Assembly: GCA_013285905.1 (NCBI GenBank)
Contig: JABDGU010000003.1
Location: 1 to 64,000, forward strand
DNA from: Bacteroidota bacterium
GTDB taxonomy: Bacteria; Bacteroidota; Bacteroidia; Chitinophagales; Chitinophagaceae
Direction: 5' to 3'
DNA length: 64,000 bases
A model generated the notes under the pieces. The model saw only the letters and a list, made by a program, of their open reading frames with translations, was not told where the DNA came from and made no database searches. Below are positions 38,846 to 48,875 of this stretch, in pieces. Position numbers and translations under genes: made by a program. The stretch's first letter is position 1. Every line of letters starts with the position of its first letter.

Positions 38846-39748
38846 TTAGTGCTCAGATGTTTGTCTATACTTTATTGTTGTCTGCAAAGCTGCAACAAAA
38901 TCCGTGTTTTTAAAAGTCGGTTCCAGATACTTTAACTTGCTAATATCAATTACAGCCCGATTATAATCCCCTGCCGTTTCTATATTAGTCAATTTATCCA
39001 ATTTATTTCCGCTGGCATTCAATATGAATTTGGCGAGATCAGACAAATACACTTCTTCGCCAGATGCAATATTTATTACACCTTCTGCTTCTTTTTTTAC
39101 CAGAGTGGTAAAATGCCTGCAAACATCAGTTACGTAAATAAAATCAGCGCTTACTTTCGTTCCCTTGGAGAGCGTGATAGGCTCTTGTTTCAAAGCTTTG
39201 TCAATCAAAGAACACATTATTCCTATCCATGCCATATTGGGGCCAAATAAAGCCGAAAGCCGCGCATGTGCAAATTTTACAGGGTGTGAAAACTGAAAGC
39301 TATTGATAAGCACTTCCTGATTGAGTTTTGATAAACTATACAATGCGTGGGGGCCTGAAGGATAAGCGGAACTATCCTCTTTTAAGGGTATAGGCCATGG
39401 TTTGCCAATGACAGACAATGATGAAACGTTTAGGATATATTTTACGGAAATCGTTTTATCTACCCATTTGCACAAATTGTAAGCTCCGAGACAATTTGTA
39501 TTAAAAAGGCTTCTCACATAATTTTCATCTCCAGCATTCCCGCCGGGTAGTATGGCTGCGCAATTAATAATAATTTCCGGCTCAAAGTCAAGCTGATCCC
39601 ATGCTGCCGAATCTGCAATATCAATTCTGTAATCAATGTTGTCCCCTGTCCTCGACAGGGTCTTTACTTCAAATCCGTCAGCTACGAAATGCGAGTAAAG
39701 GTGCTTGCCCAGAAAACCATTAGCACCAGTTAATAAGACCTTATTCAC
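38846..39748 (-). CDS. NAD-dependent epimerase/dehydratase
   Basis: 300 residues, extended SDR. NAD-binding TGANGFLG (7-14). Active-site Tyr137 and Lys141 in ALYSLSK. Substrate-binding HARLSALFGP. Acts on a nucleotide sugar or a lipid-linked sugar. Its start overlaps the stop of the ATP-grasp gene by 4 bp (ATGA), and it is followed at once by the aminotransferase. Confidence 0.93.
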   Translation of the reverse strand: MNKVLLTGANGFLGKHLYSHFVADGFEVKTLSRTGDNIDYRIDIADSAAWDQLDFEPEIIINCAAILPGGNAGDENYVRSLFNTNCLGAYNLCKWVDKTISVKYILNVSSLSVIGKPWPIPLKEDSSAYPSGPHALYSLSKLNQEVLINSFQFSHPVKFAHARLSALFGPNMAWIGIMCSLIDKALKQEPITLSKGTKVSADFIYVTDVCRHFTTLVKKEAEGVINIASGEEVYLSDLAKFILNASGNKLDKLTNIETAGDYNRAVIDISKLKYLEPTFKNTDFVAALQTTIKYRQTSEH

Positions 39749-40779
39749 GGACGAAAAGGATATTGTTGGCTATGAGGTTTATCGAGAGATCCTCTGTCTT
39801 TGAATTCCTCAAGTTCCTCATTTGAGACCATAATGTCTGAATATGCCCGCATTACTATTCCTTCTTTTAACACGGGTGGAACAATTTCTTTTTTATTGAC
39901 AACATACTCAATGAAAGCTTCAACTTCATTAAATCCATAAAAACATCTAATTGGCGTTGTTCCACTGAAACGAGAATTAATTTCGAAAATAATCGGTTTG
40001 CCGTCTTTAATTCTGAATTGAAAATTGCAAGGCCCTTCAACACCAAGTTTTTCCGCTACTTCAACTATTGTATTGTCGTATTTAGCGGTATCGGCATCCC
40101 TATATGTGCGGTAGGTATTTCCATCTCTCAAATCGCGTTTTAAAGTAACTATTGCTTTACATTTCCCATTATAGACAATGCAGCCGGAGGTATACTCGCC
40201 CTCATTATCATTTAAATATTCCTGTATAACCAGGTTATTAGAATAGGACGTCAATTGACTTATTCTTTCGTCTGTATTAATGATCTCGAAACCCACGGAA
40301 CGGGCACCATCTACAGGCTTAGCTATTAAAGGCAGGCCGTTTTGCTGCCTCAGTTTCTCGACTGATCGCTTATCAGTTGTCAATGCCGATAAGGGATAAG
40401 GGAAGTTGTTTGCCCTTAGAAACTCCGCAGTCAGCCATTTATCGTTAGCAATACCAATTACCCGTGCAGATGCCACAATAATCGTAACTGGAAACGAGGA
40501 CTCTAACTCTGTTTTATATTGGGCAAATTTCGGCAGCTCAACATCCGTACCCACTAACACAATGTCTATTTTCTCTTCGAGAATAATCTTAGCAATTGCG
40601 GGAACATAGGCATGGTCGTTTGCCATCGGTATTTCATAGGCTTTGTCGCCGAGCCAATTACCACTTGACAAAGGATTAGGATCGGCGGTAATTATCCTGT
40701 ATTTGTTGTCTGAAAACCTGATGCATCTTAGTATGCCCTGACCCAGCAAAGCTCCTGCACCCGTAACAAGAATATTCAT
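39745..40779 (-). CDS. ATP-grasp ligase (carbamoyl-phosphate-synthase-like)
   Basis: 344 residues. N-terminal Rossmann part (VTGAGALLGQGILRCI), an ATP-grasp core with LIAKPVDGARSVGFEII and the metal site in PIIFEINSRFSGTTP. Such proteins join a carboxylate to an amine or activate formate/bicarbonate. In sugar loci they may ligate amino acids to amino sugars. It overlaps by 4 bp with the genes on both sides (ATGA), which suggests a tight functional unit with the sugar transferase, SDR and aminotransferase. Confidence 0.92.
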   Translation of the reverse strand: MNILVTGAGALLGQGILRCIRFSDNKYRIITADPNPLSSGNWLGDKAYEIPMANDHAYVPAIAKIILEEKIDIVLVGTDVELPKFAQYKTELESSFPVTIIVASARVIGIANDKWLTAEFLRANNFPYPLSALTTDKRSVEKLRQQNGLPLIAKPVDGARSVGFEIINTDERISQLTSYSNNLVIQEYLNDNEGEYTSGCIVYNGKCKAIVTLKRDLRDGNTYRTYRDADTAKYDNTIVEVAEKLGVEGPCNFQFRIKDGKPIIFEINSRFSGTTPIRCFYGFNEVEAFIEYVVNKKEIVPPVLKEGIVMRAYSDIMVSNEELEEFKDRGSLDKPHSQQYPFRP

Positions 40780-41405
40780 AAAATATTGTTCATTTTACGC
40801 TTCATTTCATCGGAGAATTTTGGCATTGTGGCATGCCCATCTGCAGAAATACCAGAAGCTGTAAAAATGTTTTTTATTGTAAGGAAAAAAATCTTTAAGT
40901 CCGTGATAAAAGAAAGATGCTCAACATACCAGACGTCTAGTTCGAACTTTTCGGACCAAGAAATTGAATTTCTTCCATTAATCTGTGCCCATCCTGTAAT
41001 ACCTGGTTTTATGGAATGTCTTTTTTTCTGTATTTCGCTATAATAGGGCAAATACTCGATCATCAAAGGCCTGGGGCCAATCAAGCTCATATCACCTTTC
41101 AATACATTAATTAATTGCGGTAATTCATCAATAGAGGTTTTGCGGACGAATCTGCCGATCCAGGTAAGTCTTTCTGCATCTGGCAATAATTCTCCATGTT
41201 CGTTCTTTTTATCATTCATGGTCTTAAATTTCACCACTTTAAAGATACGTTCATTTTTACCTGGCCTTGCATGTAAGAAAAACGGCCTGCCATTATTTGC
41301 AATGCTTAATAAGATGGTTACGAGCAAAATTATTGGAGAGGCAATAAGAAGTATAATAAAGGCAACAGTAACGTCAATAAACTGCTTAAAAAAGCTACGA
41401 TACAT
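40776..41405 (-). CDS. Phosphoglycosyl transferase (initiating sugar transferase)
   Basis: 209 residues, the small PglC-like form. One re-entrant hydrophobic segment (about 10-33), then KVVKFKTMND (57-65), TSIDELPQLINVLKGDMSL (90-108) with the catalytic Asp93-Glu94, IGPRP, and PGITGWAQINGRNS. It transfers a sugar-1-phosphate from UDP-sugar to undecaprenyl phosphate, starting the repeat unit. Overlaps the glycosyltransferase gene upstream by 11 bp and the ATP-grasp gene downstream by 4 bp. Confidence 0.96.
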   Translation of the reverse strand: MYRSFFKQFIDVTVAFIILLIASPIILLVTILLSIANNGRPFFLHARPGKNERIFKVVKFKTMNDKKNEHGELLPDAERLTWIGRFVRKTSIDELPQLINVLKGDMSLIGPRPLMIEYLPYYSEIQKKRHSIKPGITGWAQINGRNSISWSEKFELDVWYVEHLSFITDLKIFFLTIKNIFTASGISADGHATMPKFSDEMKRKMNNIL

Positions 41406-42564
41406 GAATATTATTGTTTAGCAGGGCTTTATATTTATCCGCGTTTGCGGGAGTATAAAAAAAAGACGCTTTACGTGCGTTTGTTTTCATGTCGATAAGT
41501 CTTGCCGGATTAGTCTTCATTTCATTAAGAAAATCCTGCATCTTTGAAAGTTCATTTTCCTGAAAGCTCCGGCCACAATCATACTTATTAATCAGTTTTG
41601 ACAGTTCCGAACCTGGGGAAGCTATTACCATCAAAGCTGCTCCTGCTGCAAGAAGATTATAGGTTTTGCTGGGTACTGAAAGATCTTCGGCGCCTGAGCT
41701 AAGCGTAACCACACCTATATCCGCGCAAGCTAAAGAATAAGGCAGCAGATCCGCAGACTGATATGGAAGAATAGTCAGATTGTAAAGATCTTGCTCCTTT
41801 TGCGTGATTTCGATGGACAATTTTTTACTGCCGTCGCCAATGAGCAAGAACTCGAAAGCTCCATCGCCTTTGACCAGTGCTGCAAGTTCCGCAATTTTTT
41901 CGACTGCATGTGTTGCACCCATATTGCCTGAATACATTATTGTAATTTTATTAAGCTGGTTATATTGTTTCGCAAATGGATTCTCATTTTTGTTTATCGG
42001 CCGAATAAATGAAGTATCGGCCCAATTGGGAATTATCTCGACCTTAGTAGCGGGATCATATTTTTTTATTAAAGCAACCATGCCGTCACTTAATGTATAA
42101 ATAGTGTTGGCCTTAGCATATAAACGAGCATTTCTTTTTGCCCAAAATTTCTCAAAAAAGCTTCCTTTTTTTATTATTCCAAAATTGACGAGCGCATCAG
42201 GATAGACATCATAAATAAGAAGGTGGTAATTGATCTTTTTAAGCTTGCTGAGAAAATAACCGATAAAAGGTGCAAAAGGAGGATTGCTGACTATAAACAA
42301 TTCGAATTTGCCTCTTTTAAATAATAAACTAAAAAAAACCCGGCATGTGAATATGAGCCATGTGGCTATTCTTTTATAAGGCAGATTCCTGTTATACCGA
42401 ATAAACTGCCTGTATTTTACGGATGGCTTCAAAGCCGCATAAGCCGGATCGAGCTGGCCTGCATATAGGCAGCAATCATAGTCATCAGCAAATGCATTTA
42501 TGACATCGATAAACAAATAACCGGTTACCTGATTTATGAATATTAGTTTAGGCTTGGGTTGCAC
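41395..42564 (-). CDS. Glycosyltransferase (GT4-like, GT-B fold)
   Basis: 389 residues with a GTG start. C-terminal domain with KITIMYSGNMGATHAVEKI, then FLLIGDGSK and the donor-binding SVPSKTYNLLAAGAALMVIA. The pattern is that of GT4 enzymes of the WbuB type, which often act next to a PglC-like transferase. Likely adds the second sugar. Overlaps the sugar transferase gene. Confidence 0.92.
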   Translation of the reverse strand: MQPKPKLIFINQVTGYLFIDVINAFADDYDCCLYAGQLDPAYAALKPSVKYRQFIRYNRNLPYKRIATWLIFTCRVFFSLLFKRGKFELFIVSNPPFAPFIGYFLSKLKKINYHLLIYDVYPDALVNFGIIKKGSFFEKFWAKRNARLYAKANTIYTLSDGMVALIKKYDPATKVEIIPNWADTSFIRPINKNENPFAKQYNQLNKITIMYSGNMGATHAVEKIAELAALVKGDGAFEFLLIGDGSKKLSIEITQKEQDLYNLTILPYQSADLLPYSLACADIGVVTLSSGAEDLSVPSKTYNLLAAGAALMVIASPGSELSKLINKYDCGRSFQENELSKMQDFLNEMKTNPARLIDMKTNARKASFFYTPANADKYKALLNNNIHVS

Positions 42565-42591
42565 TCAGGATAAAATATTTTTATAGGCAAT

Positions 42592-44319
42592 TTATCTTTC
42601 AACAACGCAATTTTCCATAACCAGCATATCCATTCTAGTACGCAAAAAACAATCTAAAGCTTCGGCCGGTGTATTTACAATCGGTTCATTTTCATTGAAC
42701 GAGGTGTTCAGTAAAATAGGTACGCCGGTTTTCTGCCTGAAAGTGTCTATTAGCCTATAATATCTTGGCGATACACTTTTATCAACAGATTGCAAACGGC
42801 CTGTTCCATCAGCGTGTGTTACAGCCGGTATAATTGATTGCTTCTCCTTTCGGATAGGAAATACCTTTTCCATAAAGGGAACATCTTCCACCACCTCAAA
42901 AAATTCTGGAATGTAGTCTTTTAAAATAGAGGGAGCAAAGGGACGAAAACTTTCGCGGCGTTTAATTTTTGCGTTGAGAAGCTCTTTAGCATCCAAGCGA
43001 CGCGGATCGGCCAATATGGAACGTGCACCTAAGGCACGTGGCCCGAACTCCGCCCTACCCTGGAACCAACCAATAACACCGCTATCAATTAATCTGTCAG
43101 CAACTTTCTCGAAGAGTTCGGTATCACTATACTTCGTATAAGAAATATCACGCGATTTTAGGTAGGTTTCAATTTCATCGTTGCTGAATTTACTACCTGT
43201 GTAAGCGGAAAAGACAGGCTCTGCCCGTGGAAAGTCGAGCAGCTGATTATAAACATAATATGCCGCTCCCATTGATATCCCTGCATCATGGCCGGCAGAA
43301 GGAATATACAGATTTTCAAAACTACTATTCCTTAAAATCTTCCCATTAGCAACAGAATTCTGCGCGACGCCACCCGCAATACATAAATTCTTAAGGCCTG
43401 TGCGTTTTTGAAGGTGATTAACGATATGAAAAATCAATTCCTCGGTAAAACGTTGAACCGAGGCTGCCATATCCTTATGGTATTGAGTCAATTCCTCTCC
43501 TTTGGCACGCGCCTTTCCAAATTTCTCTTCTGTGTACTCAGTATAGAGCGGACTTACAAAAGGGATGTGATCATCCCCGTAGGTAACTACTACATCTTTT
43601 GCCGATTTAAAGTATTTATCATTCCAAGTGAATAAGCCGTTATCGGTAAGTTGAATAACGTCCCGGAGTTTCTCGACGTATTTTGGCTCCCCATAAGGTG
43701 CAAGGCCCATAACTTTGTATTCGTCGCCGTAATGCGGAAAGCCGAGAAGCTGAGTAAATGAAGTATAAAATGATCCGGCTGAAACCGGAAAATCAACAGA
43801 ATCTATCACTTCGATTTTATTTCCTTTGCCCACACCAATCATTGTTGTTGTAAAATCGCCTGAACCGTCAATTGAGAGTAAGGCTGCTTCGTCATAAGGG
43901 CTTGCAAAAAAAGCAGATGCTAAATGGCTCCTATGGTGCTCGACCTGGTGAATTTTGGGTCTAATAATGCTTTCATCTATACCTGTAATGGCAGCAAATT
44001 CATTTTCTAAAGAGGAAATTTTTTTTGAATTCTGCAATCTGTTCATTACAGTGCCAAAGCCACCCATCGGATTCCTGAGCAGGTACATTATTTTCCGGTT
44101 GAACTTTGCTTTGGGGTCGCGACCAATAGCTATATGATCCACCTGATCTAATGTAATACCGGCCTCTCTTAAACAAAACAAAATTGCCTGTGCAGGAAAA
44201 CCAGCCCAATGCTTTACGCGCGTAAACCTCTCTTCTTCTGTTGCCGCCAATAATTTGCCATCAACTATTATAGCGGCACTTGAGTCGGCATGATATGCAT
44301 TTATACCTAGGATAATCAT
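42592..44319 (-). CDS. O-carbamoyltransferase (NodU/CmcH/TobZ family)
   Basis: 575 residues, full length. N-terminal ILGINAYHADSSAAIIVDGK, the EEERFTRVKHWAGFP block, the metal-binding HHRSHLASAF (128-137), LSIDGSGD, and in the C-terminal YrdC-like part GWFQGRAEFGPRALGARSIL and ILLNTSFNENEPI. Makes carbamoyl-adenylate from carbamoyl phosphate and ATP and carbamoylates a hydroxyl, here most likely on the polysaccharide. 43 bp after the acyltransferase gene. Confidence 0.96.
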   Translation of the reverse strand: MIILGINAYHADSSAAIIVDGKLLAATEEERFTRVKHWAGFPAQAILFCLREAGITLDQVDHIAIGRDPKAKFNRKIMYLLRNPMGGFGTVMNRLQNSKKISSLENEFAAITGIDESIIRPKIHQVEHHRSHLASAFFASPYDEAALLSIDGSGDFTTTMIGVGKGNKIEVIDSVDFPVSAGSFYTSFTQLLGFPHYGDEYKVMGLAPYGEPKYVEKLRDVIQLTDNGLFTWNDKYFKSAKDVVVTYGDDHIPFVSPLYTEYTEEKFGKARAKGEELTQYHKDMAASVQRFTEELIFHIVNHLQKRTGLKNLCIAGGVAQNSVANGKILRNSSFENLYIPSAGHDAGISMGAAYYVYNQLLDFPRAEPVFSAYTGSKFSNDEIETYLKSRDISYTKYSDTELFEKVADRLIDSGVIGWFQGRAEFGPRALGARSILADPRRLDAKELLNAKIKRRESFRPFAPSILKDYIPEFFEVVEDVPFMEKVFPIRKEKQSIIPAVTHADGTGRLQSVDKSVSPRYYRLIDTFRQKTGVPILLNTSFNENEPIVNTPAEALDCFLRTRMDMLVMENCVVER

Positions 44320-44362
44320 TTAGTTATGTCGTTAATAGCCCGGAAATATTATTGTATTCATT

Positions 44363-45451
44363 TCAAATAATTTCGGGAGCCGGGACCAACTCCTCGTATT
44401 TGAACTTTTTCTTCAGTTTCAGAAATCTAATCTCAAAAAGGTAATAACTCGCAGTTGCGACCAGGTAGCAGAACAAGAAGCTTAAAATGAAATCCAAGAT
44501 CAAATACCTGCCATATAATTTGAAATGTGCCGCCAAAAAATCGAAACAGAACGGATGATAAATATACAAGCCATAACTTATTTTGCCAGTGTATTTAAAA
44601 GGACCCGTTTTTAATATTTTACTGAGAAAATTATCAGCACCTGCAGAAATAATATACCCAATAAAGGTATAGCACACTGCATTTATAAGAACATACTTTA
44701 TTGATTGCATTGCGATATTTCTTTCGCCACTGGTTAGGTATCCTAACACAAGGGTAACTATCAAAGAAATAAAGAAGCCTGACAGAAATTGTTTTTTGAT
44801 ACCGACATTCATCTTGTTCTCAAGCTCTATAATTGCCAGTAAAGCACCCATTGCCAAAGAATCGATGCGGGTGAAGGTGTTATAATAAACGTCTATACCC
44901 TTGCTACTTAATACGACCCTCAGCAGAAAAGCCAGGATGCAAATTGCGTAAACAGATTTTCGTATGTTGGTCTTAGCTAAATAAAATACCAGAATTGGCC
45001 AAAAGAAATAAAAATGTTCTTCCACAGCCAAAGACCAAAAATGCCCGGGGCCAATTTCCTGCCATTTAAACGAAATGGCAAAATTTTGCAAGTAAATCCA
45101 ATAACAAATCTGCTGACCAAAGGGAACAAAAGCTACGCTCGAAATGATAGGATAAACCAAGTACATTAAAATAAGGAAAAGATAATAGAGGGGAAATATG
45201 CGTAAAGCCCGCCTGATATAAAAATTCGAAAAGTAGTTATTGTTTTCTTTTGACGATAACAATATTCTCGTGATAAGGAACCCTGACAAAACAAAGAACA
45301 GTGTTACTCCAAATTCGCCCAAAAAAGAAAAACTGCTAATAAGTTTAAAGACTCTAGGGTCTTTAATAAAATAGCTGAAATGCAAAAGCATGACCATAAA
45401 TGCGGCAATGCCCCTAACCCCATCCAGTTCATTGTAATACTTAATCTTCAT
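44363..45451 (-). CDS. Membrane O-acyltransferase (acyltransferase 3 family)
   Basis: 362 residues, about ten membrane helices. YYNELDGVRGIAAFMVMLLH holds the conserved Arg and His of the family; GHFWSLAVEEHFYFFWPIL is the second conserved block. O-acetylates (or similar) sugars across the inner membrane. The first of two such proteins in the locus. Confidence 0.95.
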   Translation of the reverse strand: MKIKYYNELDGVRGIAAFMVMLLHFSYFIKDPRVFKLISSFSFLGEFGVTLFFVLSGFLITRILLSSKENNNYFSNFYIRRALRIFPLYYLFLILMYLVYPIISSVAFVPFGQQICYWIYLQNFAISFKWQEIGPGHFWSLAVEEHFYFFWPILVFYLAKTNIRKSVYAICILAFLLRVVLSSKGIDVYYNTFTRIDSLAMGALLAIIELENKMNVGIKKQFLSGFFISLIVTLVLGYLTSGERNIAMQSIKYVLINAVCYTFIGYIISAGADNFLSKILKTGPFKYTGKISYGLYIYHPFCFDFLAAHFKLYGRYLILDFILSFLFCYLVATASYYLFEIRFLKLKKKFKYEELVPAPEII

Positions 45452-45478
45452 TTTGTATAAAGCAGGCTTATCAGACTA

Positions 45479-46531
45479 TTATAGTTTATTAGCTTCTGCT
45501 ATTATCATAACGGGTATATTATTGATGACAGGGTAGAATACGCCTGCAGATCTAGACACAAGTTTCTGTTTGGTCGCATCAAGAGTAAGTTCGCCGCCGG
45601 AAATAGGACATCTTAAGAGGCTAACAATATTCAGGTTGTTGGCAGGGTCCAGCTTGTGTTGATCCAGAAATATTTTAACGACATTAGCAGGATTGGGCAC
45701 ACCCTCCTTAGTGCATTTTATATAGATACTGTCCGAAAAATATTTCAGAGGTGGAATAAGCCCACAAAGCCCGGACAGGAACAAGGAGAGAGCTGTTCCG
45801 AATTTATTTTTAAATCCTTTTACATAGTTCAAATCCCCAGGCAGCACTCCTATTCCTAAAAAGCTGTGGTTTTTGAAACTGAAATTTGAAAATATCGACT
45901 TAAATAAGTCTTTGTACTCTTTTATAGAATAATACCTAACATGCCATGAATTGTAATTGTCTCTGTATTTTTCGGCGTTCTTTACCGGGCCTAATGAATT
46001 TCTTAAACCCAATTTATTGGGAAATTCAAGAAAACAATATCCTGTATTCTTCAATATTCTATAAATATGCCCCACGCAACTCAACAACCTGTCTTTATGG
46101 GTATGCTGGATAACACTATAAGACCATACAACATCAAAGACATTATCCTTAAATGGTAACTCCTTCAGATCTGCGACAACAGTATAACCATTCAAAGCAT
46201 GATCATTTAAAACTATTCTCGCAGTTTCGCAAAACTCTAACCTGAGATCGCAACCTATAGGTATATACTTCTTTTTAGCTGCCGCAGTTAACCAACGTCC
46301 CCAGCCGCAACCAATATCAAGCATTAAAGCATTTGTATGCGCTTCCCCAATTGGAATTTCTGGTATCGGGTACTGATCCAGACGCCCAATGGATTCTGCA
46401 TAGTGTATGCCATTGGTAGCGGATATTTGTTGCTGCACTTTCCAGGGAACTTTGCTTGTGTATCCCTGAGGCTCCGGTGCATAATTTAACTTTTCATATA
46501 TCTTACTCTTATCAAATTCAGTATCCTGCAT
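45479..46531 (-). CDS. SAM-dependent methyltransferase with Trm112-like tail
   Basis: 350 residues. Class I methyltransferase core with LDIGCGWGRWL (71-81), GCDLRLEFCE and FDVVWSYSVIQHTHK. The C-terminal 50 residues (LLRCPISGGELTLD... SRSAGVFYPVINNIPVMI) resemble a Trm112/YcaR zinc-ribbon-like module that has lost most of its cysteines. Methylates a sugar or related group. The exact acceptor is unknown. Confidence 0.88.
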   Translation of the reverse strand: MQDTEFDKSKIYEKLNYAPEPQGYTSKVPWKVQQQISATNGIHYAESIGRLDQYPIPEIPIGEAHTNALMLDIGCGWGRWLTAAAKKKYIPIGCDLRLEFCETARIVLNDHALNGYTVVADLKELPFKDNVFDVVWSYSVIQHTHKDRLLSCVGHIYRILKNTGYCFLEFPNKLGLRNSLGPVKNAEKYRDNYNSWHVRYYSIKEYKDLFKSIFSNFSFKNHSFLGIGVLPGDLNYVKGFKNKFGTALSLFLSGLCGLIPPLKYFSDSIYIKCTKEGVPNPANVVKIFLDQHKLDPANNLNIVSLLRCPISGGELTLDATKQKLVSRSAGVFYPVINNIPVMIIAEANKL

Positions 46532-46541
46532 AAACTAATGG

Positions 46542-47687
46542 CTAATTAAACATTTTCATATAAGCCGATTCAAAATCGTTATTATTCCAATATTCCGATG
46601 CCAGATTATAGGCACACTCACATAATTTTTCGTATCGAGAGTGATCCATGTTGTACAATGAGGTAATCGCCTCTTTGTAATTTCGTCGGTTGTTTACAGC
46701 TATATCAAAGCCAGCATGTTGCTTTTCAAGATCTCTCCAAGGCGTTGTATCACTAATTATAACGGGCCGGCCAACACTCAAACACTCATATATCGCGTGT
46801 CCGAAATTCTCTCCATTTGTGGGCAAAAATAATGCATGGTAGTTTGAAAAAACGCCCTGAACCAGTGCAGGTTTAACATCTCCCATATATTTAACAGAGA
46901 TGTCCGAGGGCATGCTTTCTATTAATACCAGACAATCGTTCCAATATTTTTTGTCTTTAACGGGACCGTATATATCAAAAGTGAGCGGTAGCCCTAAATC
47001 TTTTATCAACTGAAGTGCAAGATGTAAATTCTTTTTAGCGACGATAAGCGAAAGGTATACGAGACGCAGGCCAGCGGCTTTCTTTTCAATGGGTTTTAAA
47101 ATATCAATAGGCCTTTTGGGAATATTTGGTGCAATACTGATACACGAATTATTTCCAAAATGGCGCCTTATATCTTCTGCTTCCTGAATATCTGTAGCAT
47201 GCCAGCTAATATTTTGAAAAAGGCCTAATAATTTCAGTCCATTAACAAAAAGAGTCTTTTTAAATGGTTTTACTTTTAATGCTCCCTCTTGCAGCATTCC
47301 ACGTGGCGACAATATAAGTTTCTTCTGTTTAGTAAAATAAATCTTCCAGACTAATAGAGGATACACCACAAAAGGCAAAGAAAAAAGACCATTTAAATAA
47401 ATAGTGTCTGCCGAGGATTCACTAATAAGCATTTTTATTTTCTTAAAAGTGTGTTCATTTTTGTTTAAATAGTAAGTTTGAGTACCTATAATATTGTTCC
47501 AATGACTCAGTTTAATTTCAGATAATTGACTTTTCATTTCATCCAGCTCATATCCACTGCAAATGACAGAAATGCTTATTTTACCTGATAGGGCGTATGC
47601 GAGATTAGTCAATGATTGAACAGGACCACCGGCTTTCCATGCAGGATAAAAATTATTGTAAAAGAAAAGTATTTTTTTCTTATCCAT
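46542..47687 (-). CDS. Glycosyltransferase (GT4-like)
   Basis: 381 residues, GT-B fold. N-terminal FFYNNFYPAWKAGGPVQSL is the acceptor-loop motif. C-terminal LFLPTNGENFGHAIYECLSV and GRPVIISDTTPWRDL bind the donor. 10 bp from both neighbours, within the main operon. Confidence 0.94.
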   Translation of the reverse strand: MDKKKILFFYNNFYPAWKAGGPVQSLTNLAYALSGKISISVICSGYELDEMKSQLSEIKLSHWNNIIGTQTYYLNKNEHTFKKIKMLISESSADTIYLNGLFSLPFVVYPLLVWKIYFTKQKKLILSPRGMLQEGALKVKPFKKTLFVNGLKLLGLFQNISWHATDIQEAEDIRRHFGNNSCISIAPNIPKRPIDILKPIEKKAAGLRLVYLSLIVAKKNLHLALQLIKDLGLPLTFDIYGPVKDKKYWNDCLVLIESMPSDISVKYMGDVKPALVQGVFSNYHALFLPTNGENFGHAIYECLSVGRPVIISDTTPWRDLEKQHAGFDIAVNNRRNYKEAITSLYNMDHSRYEKLCECAYNLASEYWNNNDFESAYMKMFN

Positions 47688-47696
47688 GAATTATCC

Positions 47697-48872
47697 TTAA
47701 TTAGCTAATATTTTTTCATAAACGGAAATTAACTGAGTCGCATACTGTTCCCAGTTTAAAGAACTTGTAGCCAATTTCCTTGCATTTTTCCCCATTCCAG
47801 CCGCCATTTCTCTGTCGTTGTATAATTGAAGTATTTTTTCGGCGAGAACATCGGGTTGTCTAATAGGTATTATGAAGCCCTCTTTACCTTCTGTAACCAA
47901 CTCACCAGAGCCTGTGTTTGTTGACAAAATAACCGGTACTCCGCATGACATTGCCTCTATCGGAGCAAAAGCGCAACCTTCCTCAACAGATGTCATTACA
48001 AAAACAGAAGAACGACTCAAGTTTTCAACAATCTCTTTGTGAGACAAGGTGCCCAGGTTTTTATAAAGCCCTTCATATTTTTTTAAAATCGGAACCATTT
48101 CCTCAGATAAGCTTCCTATAAATACCAGTTCTGCATTAGGTAGTTTCAATTTTTTCCAGGCTTCCAATAAATCAATATGCGCTTTGCGTGGAATGATCTG
48201 GCCAACATAGATGACTCTAAATATCTTGTTGTCATTTGCTACAGTCTGATCATCTAACCTTTTGAACTTTGCAACATCTACGCCAATAGGTATATTAAAT
48301 ATCTTATCTTCCGGAAAACCGTACATTATATAAGAATTTTTCACGAAATTAGAAGGAGTCAGGATAAAATCGAACAGCGCAGTTTCTTCAATCATCCTTT
48401 GCTGTGTGGCATGCAATACCATTTTCTTTTTTATTCCTAGACGCTCGTATTCCTCATCTAACAGGCTATTCATATAAAGGGGATGAGAATTGAGTGGCTC
48501 GCCTAACGTTTGTGCGTCATCTGACCTGTATTTTTTTAAGAGGCGCAAGGAAGTGCCATGATTCAGCACATGAAAAATGGAGGCTTTCCTATAGTAGAGC
48601 AATGAAACATCTTCCCACAAGTCCTGGTAAAATGTCATAAACTTCATTTTACTTTCGGTTCCTAAAAGTGTCTCGTGTAGAACAGCCAAATACTCTTTAA
48701 TAAAGCCGTTTACGGATTGGTCTTTTTTAATGCCAAGGCTTTGGGAATTTGTTGACAGCTTATGTGAGAAGTAAAAGCGCTGGAGCCACCCAGCAGCTTC
48801 AATAAATTTCACATAATTGGTGTAATGAAATTTGCCACAAACAGCAATAGAAACCTTTTTCTCTTTATTCAT
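47697..48872 (-). CDS. Glycosyltransferase (GT4-like)
   Basis: 391 residues. FRVIYVGQIIPRKAHIDLLE, SVEEGCAFAPIEAMSCGVPV with the E-x7-E element, and STNTGSGELVTEG fit GT4. Donor and acceptor cannot be told from sequence. 3 bp after the polymerase-like gene. Confidence 0.94.
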   Translation of the reverse strand: MNKEKKVSIAVCGKFHYTNYVKFIEAAGWLQRFYFSHKLSTNSQSLGIKKDQSVNGFIKEYLAVLHETLLGTESKMKFMTFYQDLWEDVSLLYYRKASIFHVLNHGTSLRLLKKYRSDDAQTLGEPLNSHPLYMNSLLDEEYERLGIKKKMVLHATQQRMIEETALFDFILTPSNFVKNSYIMYGFPEDKIFNIPIGVDVAKFKRLDDQTVANDNKIFRVIYVGQIIPRKAHIDLLEAWKKLKLPNAELVFIGSLSEEMVPILKKYEGLYKNLGTLSHKEIVENLSRSSVFVMTSVEEGCAFAPIEAMSCGVPVILSTNTGSGELVTEGKEGFIIPIRQPDVLAEKILQLYNDREMAAGMGKNARKLATSSLNWEQYATQLISVYEKILAN

Positions 48873-48875
48873 GAA

